64,000 nt of DNA from CAKVLS01 sp045534265 (GCA_045534265.1 JAZSJH010000009.1:62001-126000), one strand, 5' to 3'; shown: positions 41,532 through 50,912, numbered from the stretch's first letter. The notes: a model not told the origin generated them from the letters alone. Program-made: numbers and translations.

Positions 41532-41570
41532 TACTTCTGCATATATTATGTTATGCAGAAGTTTTTATTT
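41532..41570 (+). terminator. Hairpin after uvrC overlapping next start codon
   Basis: ACTTCTGCATA (41533-41543) pairs with TATGCAGAAGT (41552-41562), followed by a T-rich tract. The ATG of the next gene, 41553-41555, is inside the 3' arm. It may act as a terminator, as a translational mask, or both. Confidence 0.65.
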
Positions 41571-42551
41571 ATTTTTAGATACATTGTTAAAGTAGCTGTC
41601 GCAACCAGCGTTATTTTATTTGTAATTGGCTTTCCGGTCATAGCAACTTTGTTTAAGCCTAGGGGAGCTTATGAAAAGCTTTTTTGCGAGCCAAGTGCAA
41701 ATATTGTGCTTGATATGTGGCATATAGAGTCGTTTGAAGGGGGTAATTCGGCAAGAAAGACTTTTCTTGATAAATTATTCAACAAATTCAACAAGCAAAA
41801 TACGGGCGTTTTTATCTCTCTAAAAGTGATGGATGTTGAGCAGTATAATATAAATATACAATATTCAACACCAGATATAATATCTTTTACAAATGTATGT
41901 GATGGGGTGGAAAATTATCTCACAACACTTCCGCGAACAGAAAAGCTAAGTAAGGCTTTTATCGAAAGCGTTGTGTATGATGATACTATTATTTGCTACC
42001 CATATATGCTTGGTAGATATTGTTTGATATCATATAACGACAATGCTGTAAATAATTTGTGTGGAGAGATTGTCGAAAGAAAAAATAAAAAGATTTTTCC
42101 TTTGGGGTTTTCGGCAGATGTAGGAAGCGTGCAAGCATTAGCTAGTAATAATATTAACTATAATTCAAACGCAAAAATATATAATACTCAATATGATAAT
42201 TACAAAGCCTTTTTGAAAAAAGAAACAACAACGATTTTGGGCTCTCAAAGAGATGTTCATAGGCTTAAAAATCGTGAACAAAACGGAACTATAGATAATC
42301 TTTATTATACATATTTAGATGGGTATACAGACCTTGTGCAGTACATAGGTGTTACAAAAACTTGTAAAAATATAGACATAGCAAAAAAGTTTGCAGATTA
42401 TGTTTTGAGTGATGATGCTCAAGATATGCTTAGTAGTATTGGTATGTTTTCTGTAAATAAAGAAACATATAGTCATGATTATATGAAAGAGTGGGAAGAT
42501 AGCGTAAAGACTACAAGAGTCCCAAAATTATTTGGAGGCAAAAATGTATAG
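41553..42551 (+). CDS. Membrane-anchored solute-binding-like protein
   Basis: 332 residues. One N-terminal hydrophobic helix (about residues 11-33) has no lipobox Cys, so it is probably an uncleaved anchor with the domain outside the cell. The body has the alpha/beta pattern of family 1 extracellular solute-binding proteins, with IVLDMWHIESFEGG early and an AKKFADYVLSDDAQDML segment near the end. No permease or ATPase gene lies nearby, so a transport role cannot be confirmed. The ATG at 41553 lies in a hairpin and has no Shine-Dalgarno; the true start might be a little downstream. It overlaps murB by 8 bases. Confidence 0.7.
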   Translation: MQKFLFIFRYIVKVAVATSVILFVIGFPVIATLFKPRGAYEKLFCEPSANIVLDMWHIESFEGGNSARKTFLDKLFNKFNKQNTGVFISLKVMDVEQYNINIQYSTPDIISFTNVCDGVENYLTTLPRTEKLSKAFIESVVYDDTIICYPYMLGRYCLISYNDNAVNNLCGEIVERKNKKIFPLGFSADVGSVQALASNNINYNSNAKIYNTQYDNYKAFLKKETTTILGSQRDVHRLKNREQNGTIDNLYYTYLDGYTDLVQYIGVTKTCKNIDIAKKFADYVLSDDAQDMLSSIGMFSVNKETYSHDYMKEWEDSVKTTRVPKLFGGKNV

Positions 42552-43464
42552 AAGGTTTATAAAAAATTTTTGCACCCAAAAGAAAGAAAGCATGCTAATT
42601 GAAAATCAAAATCTTAAAAGCCTTACTACTTTCAAAATTGATTCTATTGCTAGAGTTTTTGTAAATATAACAAACTTACATGACCTTAAGTTATTGTTAA
42701 CTCTTGCAAAAAATTATAATCTTAAAACTTTTTGTTTAGGCGGCGGGAGCAAAGTTTTATTTTGCAAAAAGAAACTAAAATATATTGTATATACTTTATC
42801 TGGCGAATTTGAAAAAATTATTTACTGCGAAGATTGCTTGGTTGTTGGCGGCGGAGCATCTATGTCCAAACTTTGTGGTTTTTGTAATAAAAACAATTTG
42901 TCTTGTGTAGAGTGGGGGCTTGGTATTCCGTGCAAGATTGGTGGCGGAATATATACCAATGCAGGCTGCTTTGGTAAAAGCTTTAGCGATATTGTAAAAT
43001 ATGTTGTATATACAGACGGCAATGAAATTTTTGTAAGGTCCAAAAGTCAATGTGAGTTTGGCTACCGAACTAGCTTTTTTTATGGCAAAAGTTTTACTAT
43101 ATTATTTGCGGTTTTGGGTTGTGAAAAGAGCGGTGAAGATATAAAGAAGATAACTATTGACAATTTTAACAAAAAAGTTGCTCTGCAGCCCTATGATTAT
43201 CCGTCCGTTGGAAGCATTTTCAAAAGTTCTGTCTTGCCAGCACCTATTTTTATCGAAAATTTTGGACTAAAAGGACTCAAAATAGGTGGGGCAGAAGTGT
43301 CAAACAAGCACTGTGGTTTTGTAATTAACAAAAAAAATGCAAAAGCTACTGATGTTTTGAAAATTATTTGCAAAATTAAAAAGACAGTTTGGAAAAAAGG
43401 TGGTATAATACTCTATAATGAAGTAATATTGTTAGGAGAGAAAAACAATGGCTTTTTTGGGTGA
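42544..43464 (+). CDS. murB: UDP-N-acetylenolpyruvoylglucosamine reductase
   Basis: 306 residues. The FAD enzyme reduces UDP-GlcNAc-enolpyruvate to UDP-MurNAc in peptidoglycan synthesis. FAD-binding LGGGSKVLF (residues 65-73) and GIPCKIGGGIYTNAG (near 130) are present, as are the catalytic region GYRTSFF, KHCGFVIN and a C-terminal Glu in EVILLGE. The PG of the usual G-x-P-G turn reads PC here. The ATG at 42544 follows TTTGGAGG; the TTG at 42532 is part of that Shine-Dalgarno. It overlaps the previous gene by 8 and the next by 17 bases, so this is a tight operon. Confidence 0.93.
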   Translation: MYRRFIKNFCTQKKESMLIENQNLKSLTTFKIDSIARVFVNITNLHDLKLLLTLAKNYNLKTFCLGGGSKVLFCKKKLKYIVYTLSGEFEKIIYCEDCLVVGGGASMSKLCGFCNKNNLSCVEWGLGIPCKIGGGIYTNAGCFGKSFSDIVKYVVYTDGNEIFVRSKSQCEFGYRTSFFYGKSFTILFAVLGCEKSGEDIKKITIDNFNKKVALQPYDYPSVGSIFKSSVLPAPIFIENFGLKGLKIGGAEVSNKHCGFVINKKNAKATDVLKIICKIKKTVWKKGGIILYNEVILLGEKNNGFFG

Positions 43465-44233
43465 TTACCATACACATACTATATTCAGCAAGAAAAAGTG
43501 GCTTCCGTACAAGCACGGCAAGAATACCTTTGAAGAAAACGTAGAAAGAGCAGCCGAACTTGGTCTTAAGGAAATAGCAATCACAGACCACGGCTTTAAC
43601 CACAGGGTTTATGGAACAAATATCAAAAACATATATAAGCTAAACGAAGAAAAGAAAGCTTTGCAAGATAAATATAAAATTAATGTTTTGTCTGGAGTAG
43701 AGGCAAACATTATATCAAGCGAAGGCGATATTGATATATCTTTAGATGAAATCAAAAATCTAGACATTTTGGTTTGTGGATTCCATACTTTTGTTAAAGG
43801 GAAAACTTTCAAAGATGGCTTTACTATGTTTTGCTGTAACTTTTTTGCAAATATTTTTAAGATAAGAACAAAAAAGAATATAGAAAAAAACACCAAAGCA
43901 TGTATCAAAATGCTTCAAAAATACCCAGTGGATATTATCTCTCACCTAAACTATGGTATAGCAAAAGTTGACGCCTTAGCCGTTGCAAAAGAAGCTGTAA
44001 AACATAATACATATATAGAACTAAACTGCAAGCGTATACACCTTACCCAAAGCGAAATAGATGAAATGGTAAAAATGGGTGTGAAGTTTATTGTTGATTC
44101 TGACGCACATTCTGTAGACAGAATTGCAGATTTTAACCTTGCGAGAAAGGTAATAAAAGAATATAATATACCTAGCGAAAATATTGCTAATTTAGATAAA
44201 CTACCAAATTTCAAAAATTACAAAAGGAAATAA
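43448..44233 (+). CDS. PHP-domain phosphoesterase
   Basis: 261 residues, start at ATG 43448 behind TTAGGAGAG, overlapping murB. The PHP metal motifs are all visible: DYHTHT with His8 and His10, ITDHGFNH, a SGVEAN Glu, CGFHTF, ISHLN and VDSDAHS. These bind the trinuclear metal centre. The family contains histidinol-phosphatase-like and nucleotide phosphoesterases; without a histidine biosynthesis context, HisK activity is not supported. In Clostridia the same gene is found between murB and the rapZ-yvcK-whiA set. It precedes whiA by three bases. Confidence 0.88.
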   Translation: MAFLGDYHTHTIFSKKKWLPYKHGKNTFEENVERAAELGLKEIAITDHGFNHRVYGTNIKNIYKLNEEKKALQDKYKINVLSGVEANIISSEGDIDISLDEIKNLDILVCGFHTFVKGKTFKDGFTMFCCNFFANIFKIRTKKNIEKNTKACIKMLQKYPVDIISHLNYGIAKVDALAVAKEAVKHNTYIELNCKRIHLTQSEIDEMVKMGVKFIVDSDAHSVDRIADFNLARKVIKEYNIPSENIANLDKLPNFKNYKRK

Positions 44234-44236
44234 TAT

Positions 44237-45220
44237 ATGTCATTTGCCTATGATGCAAAACAAGAAGTTTTGAATACTCTATGCGACAACGAATGTTGTA
44301 AACTAGCTGAACTTTCAGCGATTATTCATTCTTGCGGCGAGCTTGCTCTAAAAAACGGAGAGATTCAACTTCAAATAAAAACCGACTTAAAAGAACTATA
44401 TAATATCGTATACGATACTATCAATAGACTTTATGGTGAAAAAGTAACTATAAAAGAAGATGAAAACAAAACAATCAACAAAGCAACAAGATATATAATA
44501 GATATATCCGAAAACATCTCAAGACAAGTTTTGTTTGATTGTGGTATAGCAAGAAGGGATACCGAAGGCAATTTTGAATTAATCCAAGGTATTGACGAAC
44601 ATATTATCGAAAGCCCTTGCTGTGCAGTATCATATATCAAAGGTGTGTTTTTGACCAGCTGTACAACAAACATTATCATAGACGAGAGTTTAGATAAAGT
44701 AAATCGTACATTCAGTGGTTACCACCTAGAATTTGTTTTTAGTAGCGAAGTTTTTGCAGATGAGTTCTCAAGCCTTTTATTCTCTCAAGGAATAAATAGT
44801 AAAAAAACTCAAAGAAAGAAAATTTTTGCCCTATATATAAAGGAAGCCGAACAAGTTAGCGATCTTTTGGTTATTGTTGGGGCAGTAAAAAGTATGCTAA
44901 AATTGCAAAACGAAATTTCGTTAAGACAAGTTAGAAATAATGTTAATAGACAAAATAACTGCATTAACGCAAACATTACAAAAACAGTTAACGCAAGTAT
45001 GAACCAAATACAAGCGATAAACACAATAAAAGAAAGCGTAGGGCTAGAAACTCTAGACCCACAACTAAAAGAAATTTGTACGCTAAGACTAGAGCACCCA
45101 GAAGATAGCTTAGATAGTCTTACAAAATTAGTTTCTTTTCCTATCACAAAAAGTGGTATAAATCACAAATTTAGAAAAATAATAAAAATTGCAAACAATA
45201 TAGATAAACAAAAGGAATAA
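44237..45220 (+). CDS. whiA: DNA-binding protein WhiA
   Basis: 327 residues. WhiA is a conserved Gram-positive DNA-binding protein tied to cell division and, in actinomycetes, sporulation. The N-terminal part carries a degenerate LAGLIDADG homing-endonuclease fold; the C-terminal helix-turn-helix includes LDSLTKLVSFPITKSGINHKFRK. N-terminal SFAYDAKQEV matches the family. It follows the PHP gene by three bases and precedes dnaE by four, so it is co-transcribed. rapZ and yvcK, usually beside whiA, are absent. Confidence 0.94.
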   Translation: MSFAYDAKQEVLNTLCDNECCKLAELSAIIHSCGELALKNGEIQLQIKTDLKELYNIVYDTINRLYGEKVTIKEDENKTINKATRYIIDISENISRQVLFDCGIARRDTEGNFELIQGIDEHIIESPCCAVSYIKGVFLTSCTTNIIIDESLDKVNRTFSGYHLEFVFSSEVFADEFSSLLFSQGINSKKTQRKKIFALYIKEAEQVSDLLVIVGAVKSMLKLQNEISLRQVRNNVNRQNNCINANITKTVNASMNQIQAINTIKESVGLETLDPQLKEICTLRLEHPEDSLDSLTKLVSFPITKSGINHKFRKIIKIANNIDKQKE

Positions 45221-45224
45221 GCAA

Positions 45225-48200
45225 ATGAAGAACTTTGTTCACTTACATGTTCATACCGAATATAGTCTTCTTGATGGTTGCGCAAGAATATCAAAACTTG
45301 TTCAAACCATAAAAGAAAGAGGCGAAAAAGCCGTTGCTATCACAGACCACGGTAATATGGCAGGTGCGTTGACTTTCTATGCAGAATGTTACAAAAACGG
45401 CATCAAACCTATTATTGGTTGTGAGTTTTATATTTGTTTTGACCGTAAGCACAAAGCCGGAAAATCAGAAGCTGCTCATATAGTACTGCTTGCAAAAAAC
45501 AACGAAGGCTATGCAAACCTACTTAAATTAAATGGTATTGCCTGTACAGAAGGTTATTACTACAAGCCAAGAATAGACTACGAAGTTTTGCAGCAACACT
45601 CAAAAGGTCTTATTTGTTTGTCTGCCTGCCTTGCTGGGCATATTCCACAATTTTTACTTCAACATAGATATGATGAAGCCAAAGACCTTGCAATCAAACT
45701 TAGAGATATGTTTGAACCAGGGGACTTTTATATAGAACTTCAAAACCATAATTTACCAGAACAAATTGAGATTTTGGAGCCGCTAAACAACCTTGCTAAA
45801 GAAATCGGTGTAAAGACCGTTGCTACAAATGACGCCCATTATATTAACAAAGAAGACGCAGAGATGCAAGACGTTTTGATGTGTGTTCAAATGGGCAGAT
45901 ATTTGGACGAAACAAATAGACTGAAATTTAGTACAGAAGAGTTTTATGTAAAAACCAGAGAAGAAATGGAAGAGGCTCTTGGCGCTTATCCCGAAGCTTT
46001 GGATACAACTAACGAAATAGCAGATAAGTGTTTTGTAACAATTAAAGCAAAAAACCACGGCGAAATTCCTGGTATGCCAGAAGGAACATCACTTAGAGCT
46101 AACGAAAACTTTATTCCAAAGTACGAACCAAAAGATGGCTCTACAACTTATGAGTTTTTGGAAAGACTTTGTGAAGAAGGTCTTAAGAAAAAATACAAAG
46201 AAATAACTCCAGAAATTAGAGCAAGAGCTGACGAAGAACTTTCTATCATCAAAGAACAAGGCTTTGTAGAATACTTCCTTGTTGTTTGGGATTATATAAA
46301 CTACGCCAAAGAAAACGGCATTCCAGTAGGTCCAGGGCGTGGTTCTGGCGCGGGCTCAATCGTTGCTTATACATCAGGTATTACTAATGTAGACCCAATC
46401 AAATACGATTTGCTTTTCGAAAGATTTATTCATAGAGAAAGAGTTTCAATGCCCGACTTTGACGTAGACTTTTGTTATGACAGACGTAACGAAGTTATCG
46501 AATACGCAAAGCGCAAGTACCACCCAGAAAACGTATCATATATAGGTACATTTGGTACTATGGCAGCAAAAAACGCCATTAGAGACGTAGGAAGAGTAAT
46601 GCGTCTTCCACTTCCTGATGTAAATAAGGTATGTAAAGAAATTCCGGCTAAACTTCCTGACGGAATTAAAAAACCGCCAGTACTAAAATATTATTTTGGT
46701 ACAACCGGAAAAGAAGAAAACGAAAAGTTTATAATTCCATCTCTTCGCAAGATGTATGATGAAGACCCGTTTATCAAAAGGGTTGTTGATATGTCAATAA
46801 AGCTTGAAGGTATGCCAAGACAGACTTCAACTCACGCCTGCGGTATACTTATAGCTCCAGAGCCAGTAGACAACTTTGTGCCACTTGCAAGAAATGGTGA
46901 TGAAATAGCCACTCAATATAGTATGATAGAGCTAGAAGCATTAGGGCTTCTAAAAATGGACTTTTTGGGGCTTCGTACCCTTACTGATATTGATAAAGCT
47001 ATCAAAATGGTTAAGAAAAACAGGGGCGTTGATATCGACTTTGATACACTAGGATATGAAGATATCAATGTATACAACTTAATCGGTACAGGTAATACTG
47101 TTACTATATTCCAGCTTGAAAGTCCAGGCTTCCAACGCTTTATGAAAAACCTAAAACCAAGCTGCCTTGAAGATATTATTGCGGGTATATCTCTATACAG
47201 ACCAGGACCTATGCAATATATTGACGACTATGTAAGAAACAAACATAACCCAGACAAAATTGTCTATGACCACGAATGCCTAAAGCCTATTTTGGAAGCA
47301 ACCTATGGTATAATGGTTTACCAAGAACAGGTTATGAAAATAGTTCAGGTTATGGCGGGCTATACCCTAGGCCAAGCGGACAACGTGCGTAGAATAATGG
47401 GTAAAAAGAAAGTTGAAAAGATGGCGGCGGAAAAAGAAAAGTTCATCAACGGCTGGAAAGACCCAGAAGGCAAAAAGAGTATCCCTGGAGCTTTGGCTTT
47501 GGGAATTCCAGAAGATGTTGCTCGTAAAGTCTTTGCCGATATGGAAAACTTTGCTAAATATGCCTTTAACAAATCCCACGCTGCAGCATATGCCTATCTT
47601 GCATATCAAACAGCTTGGCTAAAGTGTTATTATCCGCTAGAGTTTTTGGCTTCGGTTTTGAACAACCGTATTACATCTTCTGATGAAATCAAAAAGTATG
47701 TAATTTATGCAAAGAGCCAAAAGATAGAAGTTCTAAAACCAGATATTAACAAGAGTGAAACTTATTTCTCTGTTGAAAACGACAAGCTAAGATTTGGTCT
47801 TGCTGCACTTAAAAATGTAGGTATTAACGTTTGTGATAGTATTGTGGAAGAAAGAGAAAAGAACGGCGAATACAAAAGCCTTGAAGATTTGATTTCTCGT
47901 ACAGACCCTGCCCTTGTTAATAAGCGTTGGGTGGAAGCAATGATTTTGAGTGGAGCTTTTGACTGTTTTGGTCTTACTCGTTCTCAAATGCGTAATGTTT
48001 TTGAACTGATCTTAGAGCGTAATGCAAAAGATAAAAGAAACCAAGCAGGTGGACAAATCACAATGTTTGGACCAGAAATTGGTGTTGATGCGGGCTTTGA
48101 TAAAGTAGAGTATCCAAACATTAAAGAATATGATAATCAAACAAAATTAAAATACGAAAAAGAAGTTTTGGGAATATATATATCTGGTCACCCACTAGAT

Positions 48201-48881
48201 AACTATATAGACAAACTAGAAAAATTTACATTCAACTCAACAATGATGCCTAAAAAGTCATCAAACGAAGAAGACGAAGAAGGCGAGTTTGTAGAAGAAT
48301 ATGTAGAAGAAGAACATAGTGTAGATGGTGAAGAAGGTCCAAAAGTAACTGACGGAATGAATGTTATTTGCGGCGGTATTATTACCGAATCTAAAAGACT
48401 TCTTACCAAAAAGGGCAATAAAGAAATGGCTTTCTTAAAAGTCGAAGATTTATACGGCACTTTTGACGCTATGATATTCCCTAATTTGTACGAAAGATAC
48501 AAAGACCAACTAAAAGAAGATGCTTTGGTTACAATCTATGGTAAGCTTTCAATCCCAGAAGACAGAGAGCCAACAATACTTCCAGAAAAACTTGTGTTCT
48601 GGACAAACGAAACAGACAAAGAGCCAGAAGTAATTGAAGTGTTGCCAGAAGAGAAACCAAAGAAAATCAAAAAACTATATCTTAAGTTTGATACCACAAA
48701 CAAAGACCTAGAAAAGAAAGTAAAAAATATCTTATCTTCTTATCCAGGCACTGAGCAAGCCGTTGTAAAATGCGAAAAAACAGGTCAAGCTTTGGCTTAT
48801 GGCTTCAAAGTTAGTGTAAATAACTATCTTTTGAACGAACTTAGTGGTATAATAAAAGACGAATATATCAAATATATGTAG
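45225..48881 (+). CDS. dnaE: DNA polymerase III subunit alpha (DnaE)
   Basis: 1,218 residues. This is the DnaE-type replicative polymerase, which in Firmicutes extends primers alongside PolC. The PHP domain opens at once with HLHVHTEYSLLDG (His6, His8, His10). The catalytic acids lie in PDFDVDF at 411-415, and the third lies downstream in MDFLGLRTL. Helix-hairpin-helix and OB domains follow. Between them is an unusually acidic insert of about 25 residues near 1010-1035 (many Glu). The start at 45225 follows AAAGGAATAAG; pfkA follows after nine bases. Confidence 0.97.
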   Translation: MKNFVHLHVHTEYSLLDGCARISKLVQTIKERGEKAVAITDHGNMAGALTFYAECYKNGIKPIIGCEFYICFDRKHKAGKSEAAHIVLLAKNNEGYANLLKLNGIACTEGYYYKPRIDYEVLQQHSKGLICLSACLAGHIPQFLLQHRYDEAKDLAIKLRDMFEPGDFYIELQNHNLPEQIEILEPLNNLAKEIGVKTVATNDAHYINKEDAEMQDVLMCVQMGRYLDETNRLKFSTEEFYVKTREEMEEALGAYPEALDTTNEIADKCFVTIKAKNHGEIPGMPEGTSLRANENFIPKYEPKDGSTTYEFLERLCEEGLKKKYKEITPEIRARADEELSIIKEQGFVEYFLVVWDYINYAKENGIPVGPGRGSGAGSIVAYTSGITNVDPIKYDLLFERFIHRERVSMPDFDVDFCYDRRNEVIEYAKRKYHPENVSYIGTFGTMAAKNAIRDVGRVMRLPLPDVNKVCKEIPAKLPDGIKKPPVLKYYFGTTGKEENEKFIIPSLRKMYDEDPFIKRVVDMSIKLEGMPRQTSTHACGILIAPEPVDNFVPLARNGDEIATQYSMIELEALGLLKMDFLGLRTLTDIDKAIKMVKKNRGVDIDFDTLGYEDINVYNLIGTGNTVTIFQLESPGFQRFMKNLKPSCLEDIIAGISLYRPGPMQYIDDYVRNKHNPDKIVYDHECLKPILEATYGIMVYQEQVMKIVQVMAGYTLGQADNVRRIMGKKKVEKMAAEKEKFINGWKDPEGKKSIPGALALGIPEDVARKVFADMENFAKYAFNKSHAAAYAYLAYQTAWLKCYYPLEFLASVLNNRITSSDEIKKYVIYAKSQKIEVLKPDINKSETYFSVENDKLRFGLAALKNVGINVCDSIVEEREKNGEYKSLEDLISRTDPALVNKRWVEAMILSGAFDCFGLTRSQMRNVFELILERNAKDKRNQAGGQITMFGPEIGVDAGFDKVEYPNIKEYDNQTKLKYEKEVLGIYISGHPLDNYIDKLEKFTFNSTMMPKKSSNEEDEEGEFVEEYVEEEHSVDGEEGPKVTDGMNVICGGIITESKRLLTKKGNKEMAFLKVEDLYGTFDAMIFPNLYERYKDQLKEDALVTIYGKLSIPEDREPTILPEKLVFWTNETDKEPEVIEVLPEEKPKKIKKLYLKFDTTNKDLEKKVKNILSSYPGTEQAVVKCEKTGQALAYGFKVSVNNYLLNELSGIIKDEYIKYM

Positions 48882-48890
48882 GAGTAAAGT

Positions 48891-49883
48891 ATGATTAAAA
48901 AAATAGCAGTACTTACAAGCGGTGGCGATAGCCAAGGTATGAATGCTTGTCTTAACATTATTGTTAAGATGGCAGAGTTTAATTACATTACAGTTATGGG
49001 TGTAAAAAATGGTTATAAAGGCCTTGTAGAAAATGACTTTGTTGAGCTAAAGTATGCGGACGTTAGAAATATCTCACACCTTGGCGGAACATATCTTAAG
49101 TCAGCTAGATGCCAAGAGTTTATGACACTAGAAGGTCAAAAGAAAGCTGCCAAAAACCTAAAAAACAGAGAAATAGATGCCCTTATTGTTATCGGTGGTG
49201 ACGGCTCATTTAGAGGTGTTATGGCTCTTAACGAACTTGGTATCAAAACAATGGCAATCCCTGCAACTATCGACAACGACCTTCATTATACCGAAAATAC
49301 ACTTGGTTTTGATAGCGCTGTTAATGTTGCTGCAAATGCAATCGAAAGCGTAAAACAAACAATGTCAGCTTTGGATAGATGTTCTGTTATTGAAGTTATG
49401 GGTAGACACTGCGGTTCTATTGCACTTTATAGTGCGGCTGCTTGCTGTGCCGAAGTTGTAGTACTTCCAGAAAAACCATTTACTCGCAGAAAAATAATTA
49501 GAGCAATCAAAAGAGCTAAAGATAGAGGTATAGACAGTCCAACAGTTGTTGTTGCCGAAAACCTATATGATATCAAAGAGCTTGCTAGTGAGATTCAATC
49601 ACAAGTGGGTATCGAAACAAAAACTTGCGTGCTAGGTTATATCCAAAGGGGTGGAGCTCCATCTGTTGAAGATAGACTACTTGCTATGCAATATGGTGTA
49701 AAAGCTATTGAACTTTTAGTTTCTGGAAAACACAATCGTGCTATTGGTATCAAAAATGGTAAAATCATTGATGTTTCTATGGAAGCAGCTATCGATACAA
49801 ACAGTAACTTCAACGAAGTATTGTTTGACTTATTCTCAAAGCTAAACTCTTACAATGACGAAGATGATGATTTTGTAGACTAA
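48891..49883 (+). CDS. pfkA: ATP-dependent 6-phosphofructokinase
   Basis: 330 residues. Converts fructose 6-phosphate to the 1,6-bisphosphate in glycolysis. TSGGDSQGMNA (residues 9-19), GGDGSF of the ATP-dependent type, the catalytic PATIDND and EVMGRHCG are present. The GGTYLKSAR segment is slightly off the common GGTxLGSAR. It is last in the dnaE operon, with the start at ATG 48891 behind TAGGAG, and is followed by a bidirectional terminator. The dnaE-pfkA pairing is usual in Firmicutes. Confidence 0.95.
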   Translation: MIKKIAVLTSGGDSQGMNACLNIIVKMAEFNYITVMGVKNGYKGLVENDFVELKYADVRNISHLGGTYLKSARCQEFMTLEGQKKAAKNLKNREIDALIVIGGDGSFRGVMALNELGIKTMAIPATIDNDLHYTENTLGFDSAVNVAANAIESVKQTMSALDRCSVIEVMGRHCGSIALYSAAACCAEVVVLPEKPFTRRKIIRAIKRAKDRGIDSPTVVVAENLYDIKELASEIQSQVGIETKTCVLGYIQRGGAPSVEDRLLAMQYGVKAIELLVSGKHNRAIGIKNGKIIDVSMEAAIDTNSNFNEVLFDLFSKLNSYNDEDDDFVD

Positions 49884-49903
49884 TGCAAAATATAAAATAA
49901 ATA

Positions 49904-49945
49904 ATAAAAACCTACTAAGAATAAATCCTAGTAGGTTTTTGTTTT
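49904..49945. terminator. Bidirectional terminator between pfkA and minus-strand gene
   Basis: AAAAACCTACTA (49906-49917) pairs with TAGTAGGTTTTT (49929-49940). With A-runs on one side and T-runs on the other it can serve both converging genes. Confidence 0.85.
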
Positions 49946-49953
49946 TATAATTG

Positions 49954-50217
49954 TTAGCAATTGCTTGCTTCTTCTAATACAAACCTTTCAAAGTCAATAC
50001 TTTCGACAAAGTCGCTTTCAGAAAAAGTAGCTATGTTAAAGTTCATATAGTGGTTAATATGTTTAGACAGATATACCGGCACTGGAATATCCAATATAGC
50101 GCATATATCTTCTAAATATTGCTGAAAATGTTTTGGGTCAAAGTTTTCTTTATTTTCGTAAATAATGCTTTTTTGAACCTTTTCTTCTATTGTTGTTTTT
50201 GCCCAAATGCGTACCAT
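49954..50217 (-). CDS. Conserved Clostridia-type hypothetical protein, 87 residues
   Basis: The start at 50217 has an AGGAGATTTTTT Shine-Dalgarno on the minus strand. The product begins MVRIWAKTTIEEKVQKS and contains DICAILDIPVPVYLSKHI and a DFVESIDFERFVLEE end. This order resembles a small Clostridia family of unknown function. It is acidic, has no signal peptide or membrane segment, and is convergent with pfkA and divergent from greA. Confidence 0.75.
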   Translation of the reverse strand: MVRIWAKTTIEEKVQKSIIYENKENFDPKHFQQYLEDICAILDIPVPVYLSKHINHYMNFNIATFSESDFVESIDFERFVLEEASNC

Positions 50218-50327
50218 AAAAAATCTCCTATAGCCTAGTATAACATAAAAAACATTATAATATTAATGATTTTTGCATATTTTTTGATATAAAAGCATAT
50301 ATTATTTAGTCAAAAGCAAAAAAACAG

Positions 50328-50356
50328 TTGACAGTTTGAAAAAAAATATATATAAT
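50328..50356 (+). promoter_or_regulatory. greA promoter
   Basis: A perfect consensus: TTGACA and TATAAT separated by 17 bases. Confidence 0.85.
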
Positions 50357-50381
50357 GCCGTATGGTTAATGAAAAACTAGT

Positions 50382-50407
50382 ATTGCATTTGCGATGCGAT
50401 TTTTTTA
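50382..50407 (+). terminator. Leader terminator/attenuator before greA
   Basis: ATTGCAT (50382-50388) pairs with ATGCGAT (50394-50400) with one G-U pair, followed directly by T-rich sequence. It lies about 20-45 bases after the predicted transcription start and before the greA Shine-Dalgarno. Confidence 0.65.
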
Positions 50408-50438
50408 TTGATTATTATGGCTTAGGAGGGCATAAATA

Positions 50439-50912
50439 ATGGAAGAAATATATTTGACACCAGAAGGAAAAAAGGAATTAGAAGCTAGACTTAACTATCT
50501 AAAATCAGAAAAGAGAGCAGAAGTTTCTAAAAAAATCGGTATTGCAAGAGAATTTGGTGACCTTAGTGAAAATGCAGAATATGATGCTGCAAAAGAAGAA
50601 CAAGCTCACGTAGAAGCCGAAATCGTTGAAATCGAACACAAACTAAGATATGGTAAAATCATTGACAAAAATGCTATCAAAACTGACAAAGTAAGAGCCG
50701 GTTGTAAAGTAAAAGTTGTTGACCTAGATTGGGATGACGAATTTGAATATATCATTACAGGTTCTACTGAAAGTGACCCAGCCGCTGGCAAAATTTCTAA
50801 CGAAAGCCCAGTAGGAAAGGCACTTCTTGGCAAAAAAGTGAACGAAGAAGTTGTTGTTACACTTCCTAATAGTTCTGTTGTTAGACTAAAAGTTTTGAAA
50901 ATTTCTATTTAA
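50439..50912 (+). CDS. greA: Transcription elongation factor GreA
   Basis: 157 residues, start at ATG 50439 behind TTAGGAGG. GreA inserts its coiled coil into the RNA polymerase channel and stimulates cleavage of backtracked RNA. LTPEGKKELEARL begins the first coiled-coil helix, and the tip acids are in the GDLSENAEYDAAKEEQ segment (about residues 40-56). The C-terminal FKBP-like domain is complete, with SPVGKALLGK. It is preceded by a strong promoter and an intrinsic terminator in its own leader, so GreA-responsive attenuation is possible. A terminator follows. Confidence 0.96.
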   Translation: MEEIYLTPEGKKELEARLNYLKSEKRAEVSKKIGIAREFGDLSENAEYDAAKEEQAHVEAEIVEIEHKLRYGKIIDKNAIKTDKVRAGCKVKVVDLDWDDEFEYIITGSTESDPAAGKISNESPVGKALLGKKVNEEVVVTLPNSSVVRLKVLKISI

